The notes below the pieces were generated by a model that searched no databases, was not told where the DNA came from, and saw only the letters and a program-made list of their open reading frames with translations. From Nonomuraea solani (GTDB lineage Bacteria; Actinomycetota; Actinomycetes; Streptosporangiales; Streptosporangiaceae), in assembly GCF_900108335.1 (NCBI RefSeq), contig NZ_FNVT01000008.1:310001-374000 (forward strand): a stretch of DNA of 64,000 nt, read 5' to 3'. The stretch's first letter is position 1, and each line of letters begins with the position of its first letter. Of this stretch, positions 1-8,389 are shown piece by piece. Both the position numbers and the translations under genes were made by a program.

Positions 1-203
1 GGCCGCAGCTCGCCCAGGATCACCAGCACGGCCAGCACCCAGAACAGCGGGGTGCGGGCCATCTCGACCAGCAGAACCGCGTCGAGCCTGAGCATGGCCA
101 CCACGAGTGCGGTGAAGCCGATCACGGTTATACCCGCGAGGAACGCCCAGAGCGGCGTGCCGACCCGTGGGCCGGTGTCGCGGGTGTCGGTTGGGTCAGT
201 CAT
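1..203 (-). CDS. N-terminal part of a membrane protein (runs off the left edge)
   Basis: The minus strand reads an ATG-initiated frame of 67 codons that continues beyond base 1. After about 15 polar residues (MTDPTDTRDTGPRVG) there are two hydrophobic segments, roughly residues 17-38 and 42-64, separated by a short charged turn. The second ends in the phrase FWVLAVLVILGELR. This layout resembles the membrane-anchored start of actinobacterial GGDEF or HD-GYP signalling proteins, but the catalytic part is outside the window, so that function is inference only. The stretch 204-360 upstream holds no gene I can support. Confidence 0.55.
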   Translation of the reverse strand, partial: MTDPTDTRDTGPRVGTPLWAFLAGITVIGFTALVVAMLRLDAVLLVEMARTPLFWVLAVLVILGELR

Positions 204-360
204 CGGTAACAGAACCCCCATTAGGTCACTATGGGAGGGTACGACCTTCACCCCACTTCGCGAAACCAAGCGCGTACGGTCCGTAATTCTCCTTTCCGAC
301 ATATACCCAAAAAGCACCCTCGGTAGCAAGTCGTGCACGCTGTGAACCCGCGTACCCGAC

Positions 361-394
361 AAAAAGGGCCCGTCCGCGACGAGCGGACAGGCCC
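361..394 (-). terminator. Intrinsic terminator of ligA
   Basis: Read on the minus strand, a stem of about 12 pairs (arms 366-377 and 383-394, loop 378-382, one internal mismatch) is followed directly by a run of five T. It starts 17 bases beyond the ligA stop, the classic position and form of a rho-independent terminator. Confidence 0.85.
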
Positions 395-410
395 CAGGGG
401 AACAGGAAGG

Positions 411-2582
411 CTAGGGCGTGACCGCCGCCCCGGCGGCGGCCTCGGGGCCCTGCTCCAGCAGCACCGCGAAACCGGCCCCGTCGAGGATGGGCACGCCGAG
501 ATCCGCGGCCTTGTCGTATTTCGACCCCGCGTTCTCGCCCGCCACCAGGAACGTGGTCTTCTTCGACACCGACGACGTCACCTTGCCGCCCCTGCTGGTC
601 AGCGCCTCGGCCGCCGAGTCACGGGTGTAGCCCTCCAGGGTGCCCGTGACCACGAACGTCAGCCCTTCAAGAATCTGGGGCCCCTTCTCGGGCGCGGGCT
701 CGTCCTCCATCCGGACCCCGGCGGCCCGCCACCGCTCGATGATCTCCCGATGCCAGTCGACCTCGAACCACTCCTTGATCGTGGCCGCCACCCGGGGCCC
801 GATGCCCTCGACCGCGACCAGCTCCTCCTCCGAGGCGTTCATGACGGCCTCGATGGAGCGCAGGGCGTCGGCCAGGTCGCGGGCGGTGGGCGGGCCGACA
901 TGGCGGATCGACAGGGCGACGAGGATCTGCGCCAGCGACGCCTCCTTGGCCCGGGCCAGCTCGTCGAGGAGGGTCAGCGCGTTCTGGCTGGGCTGGCCGT
1001 CGATGTTGGAGAAGAAGGTGACGACCTTCTCCTCGCCCGTCTTGGGGTCGATCTTGGGCAGGCCGGTGTCCTTGTCGCGGACCACCGACTTGATCGGGAT
1101 GAGCTGCTCCAGCGTCAGGTCGAACAGGTCGGCCTCGGTGCGCACCACCGGCTGCTGGGGCGGGAGCGGCTGGGTGAGCGCGGTGGCCGCGACGTAGCCG
1201 AGCCCGTCGATGTCGAGCGCCCGCCGGCCGGCCGCGAAGTAGATGCGCTCGCGGATCTGCGCGGGGCAGCCGCGCGCGTTGGGGCAGCGCAGGTCGGCGT
1301 CGCCCTCCCGCTCGTACGCCAGCTCCGTGCCGCACTCCGGGCAGTGGGTGGGCATGACGAACTCGCGCTCGGACCCGTCGCGCAGCGCCGCGACCGGCCC
1401 GACGATCTCGGGGATGACGTCGCCCGCCTTGCGCAGCACCACCGTGTCGCCGATGTACACGCCCTTCTTCACCACGATGGCGGCGTTGTGCAGCGTGGCC
1501 CGCTCCACCGTCGAGCCCGCCACCACGACCGGCTCCATCACCCCGTACGGCGTCACCCGCCCGGTCCGCCCGACGCCCACCTGGATGTCGAGCAGCCTGG
1601 TGTTGACCTCCTCCGGCGGATACTTGTACGCGATCGCCCACCGCGGCGCCCGCGAGGTCGACCCCAGCTCCCGCTGCGTGCGGAAGTCGTCGACCTTCAC
1701 CACCACCCCGTCGATCTCATAGGCGGGGTCGTGCCGGTGCACCCGGTAGTGGTCGATGAACGCGTTGATCTCCGCCTGCCCCGGCACCACCTTGTACAGG
1801 TCGCTGACCGGCAGCCCGAACTCCCGCAGCCGGTCGTAGACCTCCGACTGCGCCCGCGGCTCGGCGGCGCCCTCCCAGACGCCGATGCCGTGCACCAGCA
1901 TCCGCAGCGGCCGCTGCGCCGTGATGCGCGGATCCTTCTGCCGCAGGGTGCCGGCCGCGGAGTTGCGCGGGTTGGCGAACGGCGGCTTGCCCTGCTCGAC
2001 AAGCTGCTCGTTGAGCTTCTGGAACTCCTCGACCGGGATGTAGACCTCGCCGCGCACCTCGACCAGGCTCGGGATGTCGTCGCCGGTGAGCCGGTGCGGG
2101 ATGCCCTGGATCGTCCGGACGTTGGCCGTCACGTCGTCACCCGTGCGCCCGTCGCCCCGGGTCGCGCCGCGCTCCAGCTTCCCGTCGCGGTAGACCAGCG
2201 CGATCGCCAGCCCGTCGATCTTCAACTCGCACAGGTAGGGCCCCGGATCGCCCTCGGCCAGCCGCTCGGCCCGCACCATCCAGGCGGCCATGCCGTCGGC
2301 GTCGAAGGCGTTGTCGAGGCTCTCCATCCTGGCCAGATGCTGAACCTTCGCGAAGTCGCCCGAAACCGGCGCGCCCACCTTCTGCGTGGGCGAGTCGGGC
2401 GTCTGGAGCGACGGATGCGCCTCCTCCAGCGCGAGCAGCTCCTTGAACCAGTCGTCGAACTGGGCGTCGCTCACCGTGGGCTGGTCGAGCACGTAATACT
2501 TCCAGCGAGCGTCCTCGACCAGCTCGCTCAGCTCGGCATGCCGCTCGAGCGCGGTCACCGGCACGCCCTCAACCTCAGTCAC
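411..2582 (-). CDS. ligA: NAD-dependent DNA ligase LigA
   Basis: Seals nicks between Okazaki fragments and in repair, using NAD+ to adenylate itself. The 723-residue protein has the full bacterial LigA order: N-terminal Ia and adenylation domain with the nucleophile Lys121 in the motif CELKIDG, an OB fold, a four-cysteine zinc finger (CPECG followed by CPNARGC, about residues 420-450), helix-hairpin-helix repeats, and a C-terminal BRCT domain (about 635-715). The stretch VVRDKDTGLPKIDP between zinc finger and HhH region is an insertion I recall from actinobacterial ligases. The length is slightly above the usual 670-700 because of it. The ATG at 2582 gives a natural N-terminus. A MetE-like gene lies 64 bp upstream on the same strand and a terminator lies just downstream. 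Confidence 0.97.
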   Translation of the reverse strand: MTEVEGVPVTALERHAELSELVEDARWKYYVLDQPTVSDAQFDDWFKELLALEEAHPSLQTPDSPTQKVGAPVSGDFAKVQHLARMESLDNAFDADGMAAWMVRAERLAEGDPGPYLCELKIDGLAIALVYRDGKLERGATRGDGRTGDDVTANVRTIQGIPHRLTGDDIPSLVEVRGEVYIPVEEFQKLNEQLVEQGKPPFANPRNSAAGTLRQKDPRITAQRPLRMLVHGIGVWEGAAEPRAQSEVYDRLREFGLPVSDLYKVVPGQAEINAFIDHYRVHRHDPAYEIDGVVVKVDDFRTQRELGSTSRAPRWAIAYKYPPEEVNTRLLDIQVGVGRTGRVTPYGVMEPVVVAGSTVERATLHNAAIVVKKGVYIGDTVVLRKAGDVIPEIVGPVAALRDGSEREFVMPTHCPECGTELAYEREGDADLRCPNARGCPAQIRERIYFAAGRRALDIDGLGYVAATALTQPLPPQQPVVRTEADLFDLTLEQLIPIKSVVRDKDTGLPKIDPKTGEEKVVTFFSNIDGQPSQNALTLLDELARAKEASLAQILVALSIRHVGPPTARDLADALRSIEAVMNASEEELVAVEGIGPRVAATIKEWFEVDWHREIIERWRAAGVRMEDEPAPEKGPQILEGLTFVVTGTLEGYTRDSAAEALTSRGGKVTSSVSKKTTFLVAGENAGSKYDKAADLGVPILDGAGFAVLLEQGPEAAAGAAVTP

Positions 2583-2646
2583 GCCTGCCTCCTTCCGTCC
2601 GACAACCTGTGCAAACGCTACCGCCGACCACCGATGAGAACACGTC

Positions 2647-3627
2647 TCAGTCGTTCGCCGGATCGTCCCTGAGCACCTGCGCGGCCTTCCCGCAGGCCGC
2701 CAGCGCCGCCCGCGCGTACGCCGGCGACGCCCCGGCCAGCCCGCAGGCCGGCGTCAGCACGACCTGGGAGGCCAGCCGGTCGGGCGAGAACCCGAGCCGC
2801 CGCCACAGCTCCACGGCGGGCCTGGCGATCCTGCTCGCGTCCGGCAGCCGCGTGTCCCGGCCAGGCACGACGCCCATGAACAGCGGCATCCCCGACTCGA
2901 ACAGCTCCCCCAGCGCGTCCTCGTCCCTGCGCCGCAGCATGGCCGCGTCCACGGACACCCCCTGCGCCCCCGCCCGCCGCAGCAGGCCGAAGGGCACCCC
3001 GGGCGCGCAGCAGTGCACCACGGGCCGGCCGAACAGCGGCAGCGAATCCTCGACCCGCCACTCCTCCACCGCCGCCAGCCGCCCGAACCCCGAGGCCGTC
3101 GGCACGGTGCCGTTCAGCACCCCCGGCAGCCCGGGCTCGTCGAGCTGCAGCACGATCTCGGTCACCCCGGGCAGCCGCCGCCGCACCTCGGCGCAGTGGT
3201 CGGCCACGCCCTGGGCCAGCGAGGCGGTCAGATCGCGTACGGCGCCCGGGTCGGAGAGCATCTTGTCCCCGTATTTGAGCTCGATCGAGCTCGCCAGCGT
3301 CCACGGCCCGCAGACCTGCAGCTTGAGGGGGCCCGTGTAGTCGTGACCGATCTCCTCCAGCCCGTCGAGATCACGCCGCAGGTGCTCGACGGCCCGATGG
3401 TGGTCACGCCCCGGCCGGTCGCTCAGCCGCCAGCCCGAGGGCTGGACCTCGACGGGCAGCTCGACGAGCAGCGCCGCCGTCCGCCCCACCATGTCCGCCC
3501 CGACGCCCCTGGCCGGCAGCTCGGGCAGGTAGGGGAGCCCGGGCACCTCCCCGAACACGAGCTTGATGGCCTCTAGATGATCCTCACCCGGATGAGACCC
3601 GACCCCGGTGGCTTCCCACGTTGACAT
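2647..3627 (-). CDS. MetE-like (cobalamin-independent methionine synthase C-terminal domain) protein
   Basis: At 326 residues this matches only the catalytic C-terminal barrel of cobalamin-independent methionine synthase, as in archaeal and actinobacterial short MetE homologues. The zinc/thiol-binding residues are visible: the HCC motif (VVHCCAPG, about residue 203) and a distal cysteine in TPACGLAG near the C-terminus. The N-terminus STWEATGVGSHPGED resembles the substrate loop of the family. Methyl transfer to a thiol is the family chemistry; the methyl donor is uncertain because the folate-binding N-terminal half is absent. It is transcribed toward ligA and divergently from the metallo-hydrolase gene, with only 23 bp between the two starts. 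Confidence 0.8.
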   Translation of the reverse strand: MSTWEATGVGSHPGEDHLEAIKLVFGEVPGLPYLPELPARGVGADMVGRTAALLVELPVEVQPSGWRLSDRPGRDHHRAVEHLRRDLDGLEEIGHDYTGPLKLQVCGPWTLASSIELKYGDKMLSDPGAVRDLTASLAQGVADHCAEVRRRLPGVTEIVLQLDEPGLPGVLNGTVPTASGFGRLAAVEEWRVEDSLPLFGRPVVHCCAPGVPFGLLRRAGAQGVSVDAAMLRRRDEDALGELFESGMPLFMGVVPGRDTRLPDASRIARPAVELWRRLGFSPDRLASQVVLTPACGLAGASPAYARAALAACGKAAQVLRDDPAND

Positions 3628-3637
3628 GGGGCAAGCG

Positions 3638-3643
3638 TAGGCT
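3638..3643 (+). promoter_or_regulatory. Leaderless -10 element of the metallo-hydrolase gene
   Basis: TAGGCT fits the actinobacterial TANNNT -10 consensus and ends exactly 7 bases before the ATG at 3651, so transcription would begin at or within a base of the start codon. No Shine-Dalgarno sequence lies in the 23-bp divergent gap, which agrees with a leaderless transcript. Confidence 0.5.
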
Positions 3644-3650
3644 CTGGCGA

Positions 3651-4283
3651 ATGGAGCTCACCAAATACGACCACGCGTGCGTGCGCGTGGAGAAGAACGG
3701 CAAGGTCCTCGTCATCGACCCGGGCACGTTCACCAGGTCGCCCGTGCTCGACGGCGCCGACGCGGTTCTCATCACCCATGAGCACTTCGACCACGTGGAC
3801 GTCGACCTGCTGAAGGCCGCCTCACCCGAGCTGGAGATCTGGACCTGCGAGGGCGTGGCCGCCGGGCTGACCGAGGTGCCGGGCAAGGTGCAGGTCGTAC
3901 GGCACGGCGACGACTTCGAGACGGCCGGTTTCCGGGTGAAGGCGTTCGGCGAGTGGCACGCCAAGAACCACCCCGACGTGCCTGTCGTCCAGAACGTCGG
4001 TTTCCTGGTCGATGACGCGATCTTCTACCCCGGTGACGCGTTGACGGTGCCGGAGGCGGAGGTGGACACGCTGCTGGTGCCGACCGGGGCGCCGTGGCTG
4101 AAGCTCAGCGAAATGGTGGAATATCTCCGTACGATCCGCCCGGCGCGGGCTTTTTCCACTCATGACGCTCTCTACAGCGACATCGGGCTGTCCCTGGTGG
4201 ACAACTGGCTGAAGATGGAGGCGGAGAAGCAGGGCGCCGACATCCGCAGGCTCACGGTCGGCGAGTCGGCCACCCTGGCTTAG
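3651..4283 (+). CDS. MBL-fold metallo-hydrolase (UlaG-like)
   Basis: A 210-residue protein of the metallo-beta-lactamase fold. Near the N-terminus are the conserved YDHACVRVE and VIDPGTF strands, then the metal-binding signature THEHFDHVD (HxHxDH) around residues 43-51, and later FYPGDAL and a final STHD histidine. These fit a binuclear zinc hydrolase of the UlaG/L-ascorbate-lactonase-like group, for which many members have unknown substrates. I chose the ATG at 3651 instead of an upstream TTG because the domain starts there and a leaderless -10 element fits it. The downstream neighbour mnmA is convergent with only 6 bp between stops. Confidence 0.85.
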   Translation: MELTKYDHACVRVEKNGKVLVIDPGTFTRSPVLDGADAVLITHEHFDHVDVDLLKAASPELEIWTCEGVAAGLTEVPGKVQVVRHGDDFETAGFRVKAFGEWHAKNHPDVPVVQNVGFLVDDAIFYPGDALTVPEAEVDTLLVPTGAPWLKLSEMVEYLRTIRPARAFSTHDALYSDIGLSLVDNWLKMEAEKQGADIRRLTVGESATLA

Positions 4284-4289
4284 AAAGCC

Positions 4290-5357
4290 TCAGGCGGCGG
4301 AGACGATGGTCGCCGAGCCGATCACGGTGGCGCCGGAGTAGAGCACGGCCGCCTGGCCCGCCGCCACCCCGGTGGCCGGGCGGTCGAGCTCGACGCGCAG
4401 CCCGCCCTCGGTCTCGTCGTAGCGGCACCCGTAGACCTCGCCATGCGCCCTGAGCTGCACGGTCAGGTCACCGGACGGGGACGAGGGCCCGTTCCAGACC
4501 GGCCGGACGCAGGTGATCGAGGTGACCTCCAGCGCCGAACGCGGGCCGACCGTGACCGTGTTGGACACCGGCTCGATCGACAGCACGTAGCGCGGCCTGC
4601 CGTCGGAGGCCGGGCGGTCGATGCGCAGCCCCTTGCGCTGCCCCACCGTGAACCCGTGGGCGCCCTGGTGGCTGCCCACGACGTCGCCGCTCTGGTCGAC
4701 GATGGGCCCCTCGGCCGCGCCGAGCCGCCCGGCCAGGAAGCCGCGCGTGTCGCCGTCGGCGATGAAGCAGATGTCGTGGCTGTCGGGCTTGTCGGCGACG
4801 GTCAGGCCGCGCCTGGCGGCCTCCTCGCGCACCTCGGCCTTGGTCGAGTCACCCAGCGGGAAGATCGCGTGGCCGAGCTGCTCGCGGGTGAGCACGCCGA
4901 GCACGTAGGACTGGTCCTTGCCCTGGTCAGGGCTCCTGGACAGCACCCCGCCGACCAGCTTGGCGTGGTGGCCGGTGGCGACCGCGTCGAAGCCCAGGGC
5001 CAGCGCCCGGTCGAGCACCGCCGCGAACTTGATCTTCTCGTTGCAGCGCAGGCACGGGTTGGGCGTGCGGCCCGCGGCGTATTCGGCCACGAAGTCCTCG
5101 ACCACGTCGCGCTGGAAACGCTCGGCCATGTCCCAGATGTAGAAGGGGATGCCGATCACGTCGGCGGCCCGGCGGGCGTCCCGCGAGTCCTCTACCGTGC
5201 AGCAGCCCCTGGCTCCCGTGCGATGGGATTGGGGGTTGGCGGAGAGGGCAAGGTGGACACCAGTGACCTCGTGACCGGCCTCGGCGATCCGAGCGGCGGC
5301 CACGGCGGAGTCGACGCCGCCCGACATGGCGGCAAGCACACGCAATCCCATGACCAT
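4290..5357 (-). CDS. mnmA: tRNA-specific 2-thiouridylase MnmA
   Basis: Catalyses 2-thiolation of the wobble uridine in tRNA Lys, Glu and Gln, taking persulfide sulfur from a cysteine desulfurase and activating the base with ATP. The PP-loop SGGVDS is at residues 12-17. The catalytic cysteine pair is C101 in NPCLRCN and C196 in DSHDICFI. The C-terminal beta-barrel follows (VGQRKGLRI, then GxRYVLSIEP-like). At 355 residues it is a normal length. A second in-frame ATG at 5351 would remove only two residues. The likely sulfur donor, a cysteine desulfurase, is encoded one gene away at 6480-7643. Confidence 0.95.
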   Translation of the reverse strand: MVMGLRVLAAMSGGVDSAVAAARIAEAGHEVTGVHLALSANPQSHRTGARGCCTVEDSRDARRAADVIGIPFYIWDMAERFQRDVVEDFVAEYAAGRTPNPCLRCNEKIKFAAVLDRALALGFDAVATGHHAKLVGGVLSRSPDQGKDQSYVLGVLTREQLGHAIFPLGDSTKAEVREEAARRGLTVADKPDSHDICFIADGDTRGFLAGRLGAAEGPIVDQSGDVVGSHQGAHGFTVGQRKGLRIDRPASDGRPRYVLSIEPVSNTVTVGPRSALEVTSITCVRPVWNGPSSPSGDLTVQLRAHGEVYGCRYDETEGGLRVELDRPATGVAAGQAAVLYSGATVIGSATIVSAA

Positions 5358-5417
5358 TCCAGCGTACTGTCCGCGCAGGAGTGCGCGACCATGGCCCGGG
5401 TCTGGAAGTATTCGGCC

Positions 5418-6470
5418 ATGCGACTATTCGGGCGCAAGGAAGCAGAGGAAGAGCCCGGCGGGCCGGACGAGGCCATCGCCGGATTCTGGACGTGGTGGCA
5501 GGACACCAGGCCGCGCCTCGACTCGCTGGTGGCCGCCGGCGAGGCCGAGGGGCTGGAGGAGTGGCTCGCCCCCGCCGTCGCCGCGATCGACGCGGGGCTG
5601 GTCTGGGAGGTGGCGCCGGGCAGGAACGCCGCCCACGCCCTGGTGGTCACGGCGGCGGGCGACGCCGAGCTGCGCTCGCTCGCGCACCGCTGGGCCGGCG
5701 CGGCGCCGCCCGCCGACCTGCTGTGGGAGTTCCATCCGTCGCGGCAGGCCAACCCGCAGGCGATGGACCTGACGCTGGACGTGGGCGGGCTGGAGTTCGC
5801 GCTCGACAAGCTGACGCTGGGCCTGCGCATGCCGCGCAACCAGCCGAGAGTCGACGTGGCCGCCTACCATCCGATCTTCGAAGACCTCGACGAGGACATC
5901 AGGATGGAGGCCACGCTGCTGGCCCTCGACTGGCTGCTCGGCGAGGACGACGTGGCCCGGTGGGTGGGCGAAATCACCGCGGTCACGTTCCAGCCGATCG
6001 ACGCCGTGGCCGCCGCGCACCTGCCGGCCGTGGTCGCCGACGTGGCCGCCGGGCACTCCGAGGAGGAGTGGCTGCTGCTCGAAGGCCAGACCGCCGGTGG
6101 CGCGCCGCTGGTCGCCACGGCCCGCTATCCGCTGCGGCCGGTGGACCATCCGCTGTTCGACCAGCACATCGCGATCACACTCCCGTACGCGCACCGCGAC
6201 GAGAACGGCCTGCCCGTCGGCGACTCGCTGGCGGCGCTGCGCGACTTCGAGGAGCGCCTGGCCGCCCGGCTGCTCAAGCTGCGCGGCGACGCCGTGCTGG
6301 CCGCGCACGTGAGCACGGAGGGGCACCGGGTCATCCACGTGTACGCCGACCCGACCGGCGACGCCGCGATCCACGCCAAGGAGCTGATCGTGGGCTGGGA
6401 GGAGGGCGAGCCGCGGGTCGACGTCTCCGCCGACCCGGGCTGGACCGCCGTGTCCCCGTTCCTGAGCTGA
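5418..6470 (+). CDS. Conserved hypothetical protein, possibly DUF695-like
   Basis: A soluble acidic protein of about 350 residues starting MRLFGRKEAEEEP, preceded by a GGAAG ribosome site nine bases before the ATG at 5418. No catalytic motif is recognisable. The C-terminal half (LVATARYPLRPVDHPLFDQH, then an AALRDFEERL helix and VIHVYADPTGD) is similar in feel to DUF695/DUF2185-type sensor-like proteins, and genes of this kind commonly sit between mnmA and the cysteine desulfurase in actinobacteria. That recollection suggests, without proof, a link to tRNA thiolation. It is convergent with the desulfurase gene, 9 bp between stops. Confidence 0.75.
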   Translation: MRLFGRKEAEEEPGGPDEAIAGFWTWWQDTRPRLDSLVAAGEAEGLEEWLAPAVAAIDAGLVWEVAPGRNAAHALVVTAAGDAELRSLAHRWAGAAPPADLLWEFHPSRQANPQAMDLTLDVGGLEFALDKLTLGLRMPRNQPRVDVAAYHPIFEDLDEDIRMEATLLALDWLLGEDDVARWVGEITAVTFQPIDAVAAAHLPAVVADVAAGHSEEEWLLLEGQTAGGAPLVATARYPLRPVDHPLFDQHIAITLPYAHRDENGLPVGDSLAALRDFEERLAARLLKLRGDAVLAAHVSTEGHRVIHVYADPTGDAAIHAKELIVGWEEGEPRVDVSADPGWTAVSPFLS

Positions 6471-6479
6471 CCCGGCGGA

Positions 6480-7643
6480 TCAGCTCAGGCCGGCGCGGCG
6501 GGCGCGTTCGACGGCGGCGGGGAGGACCTCCATCAGGCGGTCCACGTCGTCGCGCGTCGAGGTGTGGCCCAGGGTGAACCTCAGCGACCCCCGCGCCGCC
6601 GCCTCGTCGGCGCCCATGGCCAGCAGCACGTGCGACGGCTGCGACACGCCCGCCGAGCAGGCCGAGCCCGTCGAGCACTCCACGCCCTTGGCGTCGAGCA
6701 GCATGAGCAGCGCGTCGCCTTCGCAGCCGGGGAAGGAGAAGTGGGCGTTGCCGGGCAGCCGGTCGGCCGGGTCGCCGTTGAGCACCACGTCGGGCACCGC
6801 CGCGCGGACCCGCTGGATGAGCTCGTCGCGCAGCGCCGTCAGGCGGCGGCCCAGGGCCTCCTGCTCGCGGACGGCGGTGCTGACGGCGGCGGCGAGCCCC
6901 GCGATGGCGGGCGCGTCGAGCGTGCCCGAGCGCACGTCGCGCTCCTGGCCGCCGCCATGCTGCACGGAGACCGGCGTCAGCCCCCTGGCCAGCAGCAGCG
7001 CCCCGGCCCCTATCGGGCCGCCGACCTTGTGCCCCGTCAGCGTGAGCGCGTCGGTCCCCGACCCGGCGAACGACACGGGCAGTTGCCCGAGCGCCTGGAC
7101 CGCGTCGGTGTGGAACGGAATGCCGTGGTCGTGGGCGATGGCGGCCAGCACGTTGATCGGCTGGATCGTGCCGACCTCGTTGTTGGCCCACATGACGCTG
7201 ACCATGGCCACGTCGTCAGGGTCGCGCTCGATGGCGGCCCGCAGCGTGTCGGGGTGCACCCGGCCGAGCCCGTCGACCGCCAGCAGCTCCACCTCGGCGC
7301 CCTGGCTGCCGGCCAGCCAGTGGGCCGGGTCGAGCGCGGCGTGGTGCTCGACCGAGCTGATCAGCACGCGCCGGCGCGGCCGGCGCGCCCAGTAGAGGCC
7401 CTTGATCGCGAGATTGTCGGCCTCGGTGCCGCCCGAGGTGAACACCACTTCGCTGGGCCGGGCGCCGAGCGCGTCGGCGATCGTCTCGCGCGACTCCTCG
7501 ACCACCCTGCGCACCCGGCGACCCGCCGCGTGCAGGGAGGAAGCATTTCCGACCCGGCCGAGTTGCACCGTCATGGCCTCGATCGCTTCGGGCAGCATGG
7601 GGGTGGTCGCCGCATGATCGAGATAGGCCGACGGAGTGGTCAC
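6480..7643 (-). CDS. Cysteine desulfurase (IscS/NifS class)
   Basis: A PLP-dependent enzyme releasing sulfur from L-cysteine as a protein persulfide. The 387-residue sequence carries the N-terminal YLDHAATTP, the PLP-stacking histidine in SSVEHHA (residue 100/101), the Schiff-base lysine K206 in LTGHKVGG, and the catalytic cysteine C329 in STGSACSAG on the long mobile loop typical of class I enzymes. Because no IscU or other scaffold gene is nearby and mnmA is, I infer that its main local role is tRNA thiolation. Its start lies 53 bp from the divergent TetR gene, so the TetR operator at 7667-7690 might also influence it. Confidence 0.95.
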   Translation of the reverse strand: MTTPSAYLDHAATTPMLPEAIEAMTVQLGRVGNASSLHAAGRRVRRVVEESRETIADALGARPSEVVFTSGGTEADNLAIKGLYWARRPRRRVLISSVEHHAALDPAHWLAGSQGAEVELLAVDGLGRVHPDTLRAAIERDPDDVAMVSVMWANNEVGTIQPINVLAAIAHDHGIPFHTDAVQALGQLPVSFAGSGTDALTLTGHKVGGPIGAGALLLARGLTPVSVQHGGGQERDVRSGTLDAPAIAGLAAAVSTAVREQEALGRRLTALRDELIQRVRAAVPDVVLNGDPADRLPGNAHFSFPGCEGDALLMLLDAKGVECSTGSACSAGVSQPSHVLLAMGADEAAARGSLRFTLGHTSTRDDVDRLMEVLPAAVERARRAGLS

Positions 7644-7661
7644 CCGCTCAGAGTATCTCGT

Positions 7662-7690
7662 TTGCGACTGTACCGTCCGGACGGTACAGT
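7662..7690 (+). promoter_or_regulatory. tetR promoter overlapped by a perfect 24-bp operator palindrome
   Basis: Bases 7667-7690 are a perfect 24-bp palindrome centred on CCGTCCGGACGG, the size and form of a TetR operator binding two dimers. It fills the space between a -35-like TTGCGA (7662-7667) and a -10 TACAGT (7685-7690), separated by exactly 17 bases. The -10 ends six bases before the tetR ATG, so the transcript would be leaderless and a bound repressor would block RNA polymerase. Confidence 0.8.
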
Positions 7691-7696
7691 TGGGGC

Positions 7697-8209
7697 ATGA
7701 GAAGGGACGAGCTCTTGGACGCGGCGGAGGAACTCCTCTGCGACCAGGGTTCGGCCGCGCTCACCCTGGCCGCCGTGGCGGACCGGGCGGGCGTGAGCAA
7801 GGGTGGCCTGCTCTATCACTACGGCTCCAAAGAAGCCCTGATCAAGGGCATGGTGGAGCGTCTGATCGAGGACTTCGACGACCTTCTCGCCACCCAGCCG
7901 GGAGAAACCTACACCGAGCGCTATCTCGGAGCGACGCTGACCTCCGTGCGGTCGGGCCGGTTGCGACGATGGGCCGTCGTCACGGGGGCGTCGGGCAACC
8001 TCTTCCTGCTCGCGCCGCTGCGCGAGGCGATGACCCGATGGCATCGCGAAGGGCTGGCCGAAGAGCCGGACCCGCTGGCGGCGCAGATCGTGCGACTGGC
8101 GTGTGAGGGGCTGTGGGACGTGGCGAGCCACGACCCGGAGCTCAACTCCGAGAGCGACCTCCAGGCACTGGAGACCCGCCTCCGGGCACTGATCAAACCG
8201 AGCGCCTGA
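7697..8209 (+). CDS. TetR/AcrR family transcriptional regulator
   Basis: A 170-residue repressor. Residues 1-50 form the TetR helix-turn-helix: LLDAAEELLCDQGSAALTLA then VADRAGVSKGGLLYHYGSKEALIKGM. The C-terminal ligand domain (about 55-170) resembles the TetR_C_37-like form often paired with MFS exporters. The ATG has no ribosome site and lies six bases after a -10 hexamer, indicating a leaderless message. Autoregulation through the 24-bp palindrome is strongly suggested by position. The same-strand MFS transporter downstream (starts 180 bp later) is its probable second target. Confidence 0.92.
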   Translation: MRRDELLDAAEELLCDQGSAALTLAAVADRAGVSKGGLLYHYGSKEALIKGMVERLIEDFDDLLATQPGETYTERYLGATLTSVRSGRLRRWAVVTGASGNLFLLAPLREAMTRWHREGLAEEPDPLAAQIVRLACEGLWDVASHDPELNSESDLQALETRLRALIKPSA

Positions 8210-8230
8210 CCCTCCGGCTCCCCCACCCTT

Positions 8231-8249
8231 CCCCGGCTTTCGGCCGGGG
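8231..8249 (+). terminator. Terminator-like hairpin between tetR and the MFS gene
   Basis: CCCCGGC / GCCGGGG arms of seven perfect pairs around a five-base loop, 22 bases past the tetR stop. There is no clear U-run, so it may be an attenuating hairpin, not a full terminator; the MFS gene could have its own promoter in 8250-8389. Confidence 0.45.
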
Positions 8250-8389
8250 AACTCCCCTTGGCTTCGGCCGAACATCGACGTCTGCCCGCGTGAGCTGAAG
8301 CGCGGGCGGTCCTGGCGTGTGCGCACCTCTGCCGCTACCAACGCCCGAAATATCCCCATAAATGATGAACCTGTGTGAGGTGTGGACTT

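Noticed and set aside
333..2672. A 779-codon open frame on the plus strand across ligA
   Set aside because: It is antisense to a clear DNA ligase; the translation is Arg/Gly/Pro-rich with no domain, a by-product of high GC third-position bias.
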